NCBI GenBank assembly: GCA_001600175.1
Contig: BCJC01000002.1
Span: 1,771,111-1,835,110 of the forward strand
Direction: 5' to 3'
Length of the DNA stretch: 64,000 bases
Source: Erythrobasidium yunnanense
Lineage: Eukaryota > Basidiomycota > Cystobasidiomycetes > Erythrobasidiales > Erythrobasidiaceae
This document shows, piece after piece, positions 54,305 to 64,000 of this stretch. The position numbers and the translations under genes were made by a program. The notes beneath the pieces are model-generated. The model saw nothing but the letters and a program-made list of their open reading frames with translations, did not search any database and was not told the origin of the DNA. Positions within the stretch are counted from its first letter, which is position 1. Each line of letters opens with the position of its first letter.

Positions 54305-57300
54305 ATGGCCGACCCGATCAAGAACCTGGCTGATTCGCATGCCTTGTCCCGTATGTTTGTTTGCATATTCGTCAATGCAAGGCGTAGCTGTACTGATTGC
54401 TGGAAACTGCTTGTCAACCAATCTTTGGTCTTCGCTTATGCTACTCATGGCACATCCGGCGCGACAGGTACTTCGTCCGCTTCCTCTGTTGACCCCAAGC
54501 GCGATGGTCACTCTCCAGCTAGACCTCCAAAATCTTCTGAAAGACGGCGTAGCAGCGTGCAGTCGGAGATAGCTCTGAACCTGGCCAAAGACTCTCCCTC
54601 TCGCGACTTATCTGCAGCAGCATCCGCAGGCGCACAAACAAGGATAAGATCCCCTGCAGGAAGGAACGTAGCTGGCCTCACAGTCATCAGCTCCTCACCC
54701 TTAAACACAGTCAAAGCTGGCAGCACCCCAGTTTCGCCTGGAGTCGACAGTATTGCGCTTCTCAGGGCTGGAAGCCCGACCTATTTCCCTGGTCAAGACA
54801 GTCAAATAGCATCCGGAAGTCCCATATACCAAGGCAGCAGACCTACGTCCCCGTCCAGACCCCCAGCCAGCGCAATTCCCATTCCTACCTACTCCCGGTC
54901 ATCCTCAGTCCATTCCAACAGACACAGCACTGCAAGCGATTCAGTGTACTCACGCAGCATCCCTGGATCACCAAGTATCGAGAGGAGAGAAGGAGTAGCA
55001 ACTTTCACCGCTGGCGTGGAGCACGTCCATCCATCCGTAGGAGCCTTCAAACTAGAATCGACAACAGGTACTCCAAACACCGTCATAAAAGACGGAAGGC
55101 AAAAGGGTAGGCGCTCGAAACGCGCTACCTCCCGGGCCAGCTCGTCCAGCAAATACAGCAGCGGCATCAGCTCAGCCGATGTGTTCGAAAACAGACAGAA
55201 CACCGACGATGAGAAATCCTCCGACGCCCTGGGGAGTGATGCCTCCCGGCAGTCTAAAGGCAAGCGCAATCGTACCTTGAGCAATACCTTCTTGCCAGGT
55301 TCTGCAAGACGCAATTCGCGGTCTAGCACGGTCCCAGCGAGCGACTCGCGTAGTGCTACATTATCCTTCATCGATCAGTCGGGCAGTACAAGCCTAGCCA
55401 ACGTTCTTCACGGCTTGCGCAGAGGTGGAGCCGACCGATCTCCTTCCGCCCAGCCAAGTCCGCAGTCAAGATCATCTTCCAGAGCATCTCAGTTCTCCTC
55501 TTCTGGCCAGTCAGACGGTCCGGACGGTTCTCGTCGAAAGAGACGAGAATCATTGAGCCTCTTTTCCTCAAGATTTTCGCGAAGAAAGACTAGTGAACAA
55601 CGAGCAGAGGAGGAAGAGCAGCTTCGTGTGCTGGCTGACTTACGGATGAAAGCTCTCGCTTTGGTGAGCAACGAGGCGGAGCCTAATTCGCTAGGTAAGC
55701 GAGCATCTCGAGCACTTCATCACGACTGCCCATCTGACGCATTTCTGATGGTGTACACAAGCTGGACAGCCGGAAATAAAGCCAGTGAGACCTCTGGCAG
55801 CTGCTCAAACTTCGTCTTCAAGTCTTTCCAGCATAGATAGCGATATAATGCGACTTCGAGCTCGAGCCAATTCCGGACAAGCACAAGAATCAGACGGTGA
55901 CAATCCTTCACCGACAAATGCCAAGTTTCCTCCTTTATTTGTCTCCGCCAATAATCCTCCTGCGCATACATCAGGTTTTTCATCACAATATGCATATCCG
56001 GAAGCGCCAGACTTGGCCAGCGAGGATGAAGAGATCAGGGCAGCCCGCCTTGAAGGTGCTGAGAGGCGGAGTACGCTTAAGCCGCATACTTCGAATCAGC
56101 CGAGTGCGGAAGCATCACCATCGCTACGGTCTGAGCAAGCTTATACCGAAGGTGTTATCTTGGGCTCCCCTCGCCTTCGCAAAAGTAAGAGCGGCCATGA
56201 GCTGTGGGTTGCGCGAAACTCGCTCGAGTCGGAACAATTCGAAGCCCTTCAGCATAGATCCGCTGAGAACGCTGCAGATAGTGGTACTGAGGCAGATCTG
56301 GAAAGCGAAACAGAAGGGACCGCCGATCCTCGTCGCTCGCCAGACTTGACTTTGGACAGTTTCGGGAGGAGGAGGAGCACTCTTAAAGCAGGTCAATCTG
56401 GCTTGGTGTCGCCTACAGGTCCAAACAAGCGGATGGCTGCAGGCACCTCAGGTTCAGGACCGTAAGACAGGTTTACATCTGCATCGCGTGTACAGCTGAA
56501 TATATATATGGATCTCTAGACCTTCACCTACGCTATCTCTACGTAACGCCCGGCTGTTCACTGGCGGCGCACCGTCGCACGTACCCACGGTAGTCGAGGA
56601 CGCCGTAGCGATGCAGACTGTCGATGCAGACTCTACAGTAGTTCTGGAGCGGTCTGCCTCGAGCGATGCATACAACACGGCTGATTCTGGAGCATTTTCA
56701 CCTCCAGCGCGTGTCTCTTCACGTCCGCTGACACCCGGTGGTGGGCCTAGCCTGTCGCCTCTTCGATTACGCAAGGACCCATCCTATTTCGAGCGTAGTG
56801 AGAATGACTTTGGCAGAACAGAGGAACGACGTCCTACCCTTTCGCCTGCGAAGCGGACTTCAAGCACCGGTCATCATGCTCGAGAGGCAGCATCATCTAC
56901 GTCCATAGTTGATGCAGAGGATGAGCAGGCTTCAGTATTGATGCGGGAGCTAGAAGCTGCAGTGGGACATGCGATATCTGGTGTACGCAGCGGGTCACTG
57001 GACCAGGCATCATTGGGAGACGACGCCACGCCAAAGATCTCCCCAAAAGTCTCCCCCACGGCATCGCTGACTGCTTCGCCGCGCTCTCCATCTCTGCACA
57101 GTCAACGCAGGGGCACGCATCGCCGCACCGCCTCCGAACAGTCTATCACAAGTCCCCCTCGGCCTAGCTTCCTGCATCGCAGAACTTCGTCTACCGATAT
57201 TCTGAACTCCTTTAAACTGCCGTCCCTGGGCCACCGACGATCTAGTTCAAGCGTTGTAGCGCCCTTGACGGCTCGCTGGGCATCGGTTCCGCCTGCGCAA

Positions 57301-58406
57301 TCCGAGGCTCCGCCAAGCATAGACATCGATAAACTGCGGACGCTGCTTCGGCGCAACAAACCGCTGCCAAAACCTGTCTTCCTCCGAGAAGACCTGAAGC
57401 AGTGCCGCTCCGCAGGGGAACGGGCGCAGATGTATGCGCAGAAGATTAATGCCCTATCTGCGTGCGAGAGCGGTCTGGATCTATGGATTGTACAGCTTCG
57501 ACAAGCACGCTCGGGTAAGCTGCATCACTTCGCCAGTGACAAGCTGATATTGACTCTGCGATAACGATAGTTATATCGCCGAGGCCATCTACCTTCGATG
57601 CAAGCTACAGACGGGGCTCAGACGCTCCGACCTTTGAAAACAGTGGCTCTATAGCATCGCGTTCGCAGTATGGTCACGTTTTGCGGGAGGACAATATGTC
57701 TGAAGCACCATTCCCTCTAAGAAGAGGGAGCCAGGACGTTTACAAAGCGAGAGATATCACGCAGCGGGCTCCCTCCATTGCTCCAAGCACAATGATACCC
57801 TCCACCCTACCGTATCCTGGCGTCTATACATCAAATCAGACCCTCTCGACAACGAATGCCTCGACTGCTTCCCTAGGTGGAGTATCACAGCATTCAAATC
57901 GCCAAGCACAATCGCTAGCGAGCGCTGCGCTGAATGCTGCTGGACTACCCAGTCGCATTGGCTTTCTCGGGTTGGGACGCAAGTCAAGCAAGCGTATTGG
58001 CTCCACGCAACGCACCAGGGGTGGCGACTCTCCTTCACCGATGTCAATCTCTGGACCCTTGCCTCCGCCATCAGGAGATCTTCAGAGCCCTTTCATCAAT
58101 CGACCGAATGTGCTTAGGCCGTCAGGACCAAGGCCGTCCTTTTCGTCATCGGGTTCTGAGCTAGACCCGGGAAACACACCGTATAGCCCTCCTGCCGAGC
58201 CGCGACCTTCTCTATCATCGCTGAGCTCGGTAGCGGAAAGTCTGTCAACCCAGGCACCTCCGAATCAGGCGAATCTGACAGCCATGTCAGATATTCTGCC
58301 GCAAGCAGACCCGGCTGTACTGGCACGATACCTCTCCGCTGCTAATGGAGACCATCTAGTCGCCATCAGCCGCTATCTTGATGATGATAAACAGGTCAGA
58401 ACCTGA
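54305..58406 (+). CDS. Long Ser-rich protein with a C-terminal CUE/UBA-like segment
   Basis: Five exons (54305-54350, 54468-55694, 55801-56461, 56520-57514, 57571-58406) close in phase to 1,254 residues. Most is Ser/Arg/Pro-rich, with many RRxS-type sites (RRRSSV, RRNSRSS, RRKRRES), suggesting basophilic kinase targets. A folded segment lies near 890-955, with DKLRTLLRRNKPLPKPVFLR followed by SAGERAQMYAQKINALSACE and LDLWIVQL. The last 40 residues, SDILPQADPAVLARYLSAAN then VAISRYLDDD, resemble a small three-helix ubiquitin-binding fold (CUE/UBA). That is a pattern guess. The first intron (117 nt) also leaves an open frame if retained, so the N-terminus could differ. No established function. 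Confidence 0.7.
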
Positions 58407-58654
58407 TCGATGTTGTGGATTCTGATTTTGGGCAGAAAGTGTACGGATAGTCCCAAGGTACAACTCAGTATGCCCTGCTTTGTTGAAGGTAACTTTGCAC
58501 AACGGGCAATGGAGTGATCCTCCTGCACGCGTGTCCAAATGCTCATCATTCAAAATGGTCTTTGGACAGATTGGCGGAGCCGCAAAGCTGACGTCGACGG
58601 AGTTCGTACATTGCAGATCGATGATACAGATGCTTTTTCGGGATTGTATCCCAT

Positions 58655-60475
58655 CTATGTGCCAAGGAAGGCACTACTACTGGATCTGGCCTGAACACGC
58701 GCGCGGAGATCCTCAATGCTCTGTGACTGCTCGAAGGTTCCCAACGCTAGCCGGACGTCCTGATTCGGCGCTTTCGCGAGCAGGACGCTCTGCTGATGCA
58801 GGAAGAGAGCAATTTGATCCAATGCTGAGACCGCATTCTCATATGAAACCTCGTCCGCCTGTGCAGCAGGCTGGAGAGCATTAGAGCGTGGCATGGGGGA
58901 CATCGCAAGCCCAGACAGTGTGCTGCTCCGTCTGGGCACTGTACTTGTACTTGAGGAAGAGCTTGCGGGTCGACTTAACGAAGGTGCGAAGCCTGGACTG
59001 CTTCTCGTGCGCATCATGCCAGAGCTTGATGTGTCGTTTTCAGATTGCTGTAAGGCTGCTATACTGGCGGAGTACGCTTCTGACTGCTGCTGCCGCATTA
59101 TAACCGATGACATATCTGCAGGACTGCCCAGACCACCGCTTGCTGCCGAGCCAGAGTACTTCTTTGCAGTCTTCGGTGTCACTGAGCCATACTCTGATGT
59201 CGACCTCCTCAATCCACCTGGACGCTGAGGCGCGGAACCCTGCGATGCAGCGGATCCTCCTGCTTCCAGTGCAGCTTGTATCCGCTTTGACGGGGTCCGA
59301 TGGGGTCCGGCGCTCGAAGGAGTCTGCGAACCATGCTGGTCGTCGCCAGCTTGGCCAGCATTTGAAGCTGCTCGAGACGAACGAAGTGTAGCAGCTCGTG
59401 CAGGCGTCGAAGGCGGAGTCGAGGTCCGGCTCCTCGATGATCTGCTGCTCCGCGAGTCTCTACGCTGCCGTGCCTCGCTCTTGGACGTCGCAACCGCCTG
59501 CTTGATTTCCGGTACATCTGGAGACACAACACTTCTTCGTGCTGATACCACTTGGTCTAGCAAGCCGGCACTCGACAGCCGTCCTGCGGACTGAGACAGA
59601 GGAATAGACGCCGGCCCTTTATGCACATTCTGAGGTGGGTTATGTGTCCGAGGATGCTGATATGCAGCTCCGTACATCCGTGACTGACTTGCTTCCGCCA
59701 TGCTTGGAGGCATGGACATCGAGAGCATGCCTGAACTGCCAGATTGCGGAAACTGGGCATGTGCGTAGGCAGGATGGAGTCCATAGGCAGTGGCATAACC
59801 GCTGATGGGCTGATTGTGGTACATCTGCCTGTATTGCTGCTGCTGCATTTGGGCATAAGAGCCAGCGTCCATGCTATTGGCCGATAAGGGTGTTGTAGGC
59901 GAGTTTTGGGAGGAAGAAGATGAGTTTGTCGACAGAGAATGGCGCGGGGACGATAGAGATAGAGAAGCAATGTGAGATACGCTGTCCAGGGTCGAGCGCC
60001 TAGAAGATGCCGAATGACTGCCAGAGGTGGACGGTTGTGTATACTGAGCAGCGCTCCGTGCAGCAGCCGCTTCCAACGTAGCAACAGTTTTGGACTCGAG
60101 CATGTCTGTGGGACCATATTGTGCTAGCCCATCGGACTGAATATGCAGTCCACCTTCTAGATATTGATTATTGGCTAGATGTAGGGGATGAGCAGATGTA
60201 TGACTGGGTATTTGGTGATGGAAAGGGAGTCCTTGTATAGATGAGGGCTGGCCTTGATGAGCGTAAACGGAATTGGCCTGATCTTGTGGGTAGCCGATGT
60301 TGTAGTTACCCAATTGCGGATCGAAATGCTCGCTTGTATGGGCATGGTCGTTGGTATAAGCATCGTAGAGTTGTTTGATATCATACTGATCCATGTGGTA
60401 TGACTGCTGATCGTTCAAAGGCGGCGGATGCGACGGAAACCCATCGAGAGCTTGCTTTGTGTGAGCAGAAGACAT
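58655..60475 (-). CDS. Low-complexity Ser/Gln/Tyr-rich protein
   Basis: An intronless coding frame of 606 residues from MSSAHTKQALDGF. A sequence GTAGGTGACAG...CTGTACAG at about 60498-60568 looks like a 5'-UTR intron directly upstream. The N-terminal half is Gln/Tyr/His/Ser-rich (QMQQQQYRQMYHNQ) and prion-like. The middle is Ser/Arg-rich (RRDSRSSRSSRSRTSTPPSTP). Only the last 60 residues look folded (YENAVSALDQIALFLHQQSV, LALGTFEQSQSIEDLRARVQ). It is convergent with the preceding Ser-rich gene. No domain is recognised; RNA-binding partners or regulatory scaffolds often have such composition. Confidence 0.65.
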   Translation of the reverse strand: MSSAHTKQALDGFPSHPPPLNDQQSYHMDQYDIKQLYDAYTNDHAHTSEHFDPQLGNYNIGYPQDQANSVYAHQGQPSSIQGLPFHHQIPSHTSAHPLHLANNQYLEGGLHIQSDGLAQYGPTDMLESKTVATLEAAAARSAAQYTQPSTSGSHSASSRRSTLDSVSHIASLSLSSPRHSLSTNSSSSSQNSPTTPLSANSMDAGSYAQMQQQQYRQMYHNQPISGYATAYGLHPAYAHAQFPQSGSSGMLSMSMPPSMAEASQSRMYGAAYQHPRTHNPPQNVHKGPASIPLSQSAGRLSSAGLLDQVVSARRSVVSPDVPEIKQAVATSKSEARQRRDSRSSRSSRSRTSTPPSTPARAATLRSSRAASNAGQAGDDQHGSQTPSSAGPHRTPSKRIQAALEAGGSAASQGSAPQRPGGLRRSTSEYGSVTPKTAKKYSGSAASGGLGSPADMSSVIMRQQQSEAYSASIAALQQSENDTSSSGMMRTRSSPGFAPSLSRPASSSSSTSTVPRRSSTLSGLAMSPMPRSNALQPAAQADEVSYENAVSALDQIALFLHQQSVLLAKAPNQDVRLALGTFEQSQSIEDLRARVQARSSSSAFLGT

Positions 60476-61997
60476 GCCCAAGGTGCCCTTCAAACCTGTA
60501 CAGTATCAAGTAATCAGCTGACTGTGTTGATGGACCTGTCATGGTATCATTGAAGCCTGTCACCTACCAAACACTTTACGCGTCTAACAACGGCCGGCAG
60601 CCGGACGCGAAGGAATAGGAGGTCGACAATTTTTCAAGGATAGAATAGGTAGAGTTAACGAGAACCGGGAGAGCTTATGATGTAGACGGTGGCTTGACGG
60701 AACGAGGTAAGCCTTGGCCAAGCTGCGAAAAGTCGAATTGCTGCTGGCGAGCCTACTGTACTGTAGCGGAAAGACAATGGATGAGGCCAAGCGATTGTGA
60801 GGAAGAAGCAGAGACCAGCTCTTCAAACATGCGAACGTCGTGCTACGTGTATCTTGCAGGCAGAAAGTAATCCGATGCCAATATGGTCGCGCTTTATCGA
60901 AAAGTACAGCAATGAAGCTGGGTCTCCGACGATGAAGACGATTGAAACTCTCTTGGGATTGATCAAGACCAAGCGACAGCAAACAGAAAGCTAGCGGTGT
61001 GCGAAGCCATCGACGCCCTCACGATGCTATCGGAAAAGAGCTCGCAGCCATTGACTGAGACACTTCAACCGGGCGGGAGCACCGTATGTAAAATTAATGT
61101 AGTGACAATGGTTATTAACCCGGTCTAAAAAGTTTGAAAAACAGTGACTGATCAATCTTTCAGGAAGCACACTTGACACAAATGCCATGCGTACAAAGCG
61201 AGGCGAATCGGAGGGAGGGGAAGGAAGATCTCCCGACGGTGGGAGAAAGGCACACCTCAGGCATTCTAGCATAACTCTTCCATAGCCAGCCAGTCTGCCT
61301 GTGCTGGCTCCTGTGCTGGCTCCTCCTAGCCTGCAATGCGATGCAGGCTGGTACAACTTTGGCGCAGCGCGACATCTCATGCAGAGCTTCGACAATCCCC
61401 GTCAACTCGACTTGCAGATTGTTTCTGTACGTTGTGCGCAACATCGTAGATGCCGTAGATGTCCGACGAGCTATCCAGCGTTGGAAGCTCATAAGTGCAA
61501 GATACTGCATGATAGATGCGCAACTATAGCTAGCCTTTCCAGAAGAGATCTTGGAATCGCTTGGACTATGAAATCGACATATCGTTAAGGTCCAACTTCA
61601 CTAGCTGCGAGTCTGGACTGGGACCTGGATCGGCTCTAGCTGTCGCTTCAGATTAATTTGATTGTGCAATATAGGCATGCCTGACATGGTAAGGTGAAGG
61701 TGAGAGGGGTGAGCCAGTCAAACTAATAACGAATGCCGAGGCTTTCACGGGTACTTCATGCTTAGCCGGGAAATTGATATCCTAACAAGCAAGTGCTCTG
61801 TATCTGGATGAATTGCGTTTCTGCATCATATGATATCCCTTATTGCGTTTACGTTGCCTTGAAACCCATCATGAAGCTTCTGCCAAACAACACACCGACT
61901 ACTACTGTGCGAAAGGTACGGGATGAGATGGAAGAGAAAGGGCAGCTATAAAGCCTATATGGCAGTCTAAGTATTCTATTGTGTAGTGGAAGTTTGG
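60476..61997. other. Intergenic region with 5' leader, no gene seen
   Basis: About 1.5 kb between the low-complexity gene and the PP1-docking gene. The proximal 100-150 bases are probably the spliced leader of the former. Short frames elsewhere lack motifs. A 12-bp unit (CTGTGCTGGCTC) is repeated twice in tandem near 61298-61322. Confidence 0.4.
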
Positions 61998-63078
61998 CTA
62001 GAATCCGCCTAATGCTTCGCACTCGAACATCTCGTCGTTTCGGGAGAACTTCGATAGGTTGTACTTGCTTTTGCGACACACAGTGCTGCCTTCCTGATCG
62101 ATACTGTCCTTTCGAGGTTTCGGAGTCATGCTTCCCTCCTCTTGCTCGTAGCTGTTCAAGCTGAGATTGATGGTGTCGAGTTGAAGGCGCGAAGAGACTT
62201 GGTCCGAGTCGCATTCTATCGGCGAAAGCTGACGATCTTCGGCTCCATATGTCTGTAGAGTGCACTTGTTCAACCAGTGACACTCGTCAGAATCGCTGCC
62301 AGAAGAAGAGTCTTCATGGCACAAGGTAGGGACGGGAGAGTGTTCGAGGCTGAGGCCATCGCCAGTAAGCTCGCTATCGGTGCTAGCATAGGCGAAAGCA
62401 GTATGAGCCGCCGTGCATGGTGATGAAGGCAGAGGAGGAGAGGGAGGGGCGGCAAAGCTGGCATCGCCATACGAGATCCATTTGTCGGTATCTGCATCGG
62501 CGTCTTCGCCTGAGCAGTCTATGCTGTGGCAGCGCTTCATATCGAGCGACTGTGCGACATTTATTGGTGCCTGTACATCGGAACTCGTCAGCAGGCATAC
62601 TTCTGGCAAAGACCGAGTCTTAGCTGACCCTGTCGTAGGACGTAGCTGCCCAAGTCAGGTTGACTGCTGTTATGACACAACCCCGCTTGAATCGCACGCG
62701 ACTGCTAGGATGGCTTTCGCTCGTTCTTCGCGAAGAGTTGGTCGAGGATAGTTCAGAGGAAGGAAGATCGTCGTCGGACAGAAGAGGTGAGAGGGGCCCT
62801 GGGGATGTCGATCTGCTCGAAAGGCAGGATACCAAGTTTGTACGAGTGCAAGGTGGTTTGTCGCACCGGATGAAGGAGGCTTCTACGTCATCCTCGGGAG
62901 TTTCTTCCTCCTCTTGAACTTCCGTCTGGGCGGCTTCTCCGAGACGGGTATCTATTGGTTTATCTTCTTCAATGCTCAACTGTGGTATATCGGGTTCCAC
63001 TGTGCTTGCGCCACAGTCTTCCGACGGCAGACATGATGCGGATGCAGACCCTGCACAGGTAGATGTTTCTGAAAGCAT
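61998..63078 (-). CDS. Conserved fungal protein with RVRF PP1-docking motif
   Basis: Two exons (62629-63078, 61998-62570) encode 340 residues. Residues 1-125 are acidic and Ser-rich (EEEETPEDDVEASF, LSPLLSDDDLPSSE). The motif SSRVRFKRGCVITAVNLTW near 126 contains RVRF, a good RVxF PP1-docking site. It is followed by ATSYDRAPINVAQSLDM across the splice junction. The block VRF...TxxxYDRxPI looks like a segment conserved in many fungal proteins of unknown function. The C-terminal half is acidic, with CEALGGF at the end. A PP1-targeting role is inferred only from the motif. The start is the first ATG after an upstream stop. Confidence 0.68.
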
Positions 63079-64000
63079 TCTTGAGTGCTGACTGCTGCAG
63101 AAAGTATATATGACTGTATGCTATAGCTCGATTTTCGCTGGGATATCCGAGCTTGCGGGTAATTGCGGATTGACCACCTCGACCCAATTAACGTGCAGCG
63201 GTCTTTTGCTGAGACTGAATCACCGATTCCTTTGGAAGGATGTGTGTTACAGTCGAGCGATCATGGTGCAGATATGAAGATAGTGTGATATGAGTGGGGT
63301 GATGGACGGGTACTTGCGAGCCTGACTGAGATTGAAAGCTAGCGGAGCTGAATCGCACGAGGTCCTTTGACAAGTGTGGATATGAGGTGATCCTGTCGTG
63401 ATATACTCTGCTTGATTGCCGAGATGTCGTGCACCGGATCGCCAAGGGTCGGAAGGACGGTGCTGGCTGAGTGGGCGAACTCGCTTGTGAAAAGCAACAC
63501 CAAGCGGTTCTGGCTGAAGCGTCGAACGTCGAAGATTGAAGCGGTACTGCTTGCGCACACTACTGTGTGCTGTTTCCTACTGCTAATCTGCTCTCACGTC
63601 CGGATTTCTCCTAAGCTTCCGGTTTTTTCTGGCTTTGCTTGCTCGTCTTTCTCTTTGGGGGTGCCCTCAGGCGTCGCGGTATACGGTTCTTGCTGCCTGT
63701 ATGTACCAGTCCCAGGGAGTACTTTGCGTAACTTTGTGCCGGAAATCCGCACAGTTGCCAGAAGAAAGAGGAAAGACGACTCTCCCAAATCTGGCCTCTC
63801 GATCGCCACTCTGACTGCGAAATTGAGGGAAGAAGAAAGATTGATCATCCCGGGAGTAAACAGCTGCAGGATGATGCTGATGAATGTACCATCCTGAATG
63901 CTCTATCTCGACGAAACTTTCCTGCTGTCGAAATCCCGTGCTAATTGGCCGGCCCTCATTTCTTTCTGCAAACCGCATCTTACGGCACCCGAGCTGAAGG
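63079..64000. other. Right edge, no supported gene
   Basis: About 920 bases upstream of the PP1-docking gene. Overlapping frames exist on both strands (plus 63412-63897, minus 63667-63978), but neither shows family motifs or coherent splice sites. Part of a gene that continues beyond the window cannot be excluded. Confidence 0.4.

Noticed and set aside
55768-55800. A 15-nt micro-exon in the Ser-rich gene after TGGACAG
   Set aside because: It would need a following intron of only 16 nt, too short to splice; the acceptor at 55800 gives a clean phase.
63412-63897. 161-codon plus-strand frame and overlapping minus frames at the right edge
   Set aside because: No recognised motif, overlapping frames are equally open, and no coherent splice sites were found.

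Overview
The window is nuclear DNA of a filamentous or dimorphic fungus, most likely a basidiomycete. Almost every gene is split by short GT...AG introns, mostly 45-110 nt, many with a CTAAC/CTGAC-like branch site just before the acceptor. Genes are dense and sit on both strands. Complex I genes (an NDUFA4-like subunit and the NDUFAF5 assembly factor) exclude budding yeasts that lost complex I. The basidiomycete placement, perhaps Pucciniomycotina or Ustilaginomycotina, is inferred from overall gene style and is not proven. I saw no rRNA, tRNA, CRISPR array, LTR element or virus-like element.

Layout. 0-11 kb holds conserved genes: the tail of an unrecognised gene, a GPI-anchored Cys-rich wall protein, a mitochondrial trio (ETFRF1, an NDUFA4-like subunit, NDUFAF5), PP1 inhibitor-2 (GLC8), the TFIIIC subunit TFC1 and a secreted serine esterase. 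12-16.6 kb is a tandem pair of DHA1-type MFS transporters; the upstream copy has a one-base frameshift and two extra introns. 17-22 kb encodes a 1,524-residue protein with RING-H2, PH and VWA domains in that order, the layout of the Ste5/Far1 mating-pathway scaffolds. METTL5 (18S rRNA m6A methyltransferase) follows on the minus strand.

23.6-28 kb is a minus-strand tandem array of an unrecognised family (A): two whole copies, one frame-disrupted copy and one relic fragment. 28.5-30.7 kb is a DHA2-type MFS transporter with a possible vacuolar sorting signal. 30.8-34.6 kb has an unrecognised small gene and a tandem pair of a second orphan family (B), one member of which carries an internal duplication. 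35-36.9 kb is a BSD2/Ndfip ubiquitin-ligase adaptor. 37.6-47.9 kb is a very large RIM15 kinase (3,219 residues: PAS, zinc finger, split AGC kinase, receiver). An intronless F-box protein follows at 48-51 kb. 52-53.7 kb is a tandem pair of a third orphan family (C). The right end holds two long Ser-rich proteins and a gene with an RVRF PP1-docking motif.

Reading it together: conserved signalling genes (Ste5-like scaffold, RIM15, PP1 regulators, BSD2) alternate with local tandem expansions of orphan families and transporters. The orphan arrays A, B and C are the least explained part of the window. Exon coordinates were joined by hand from splice sites and reading phase. Where exon lengths are listed the phases close exactly.
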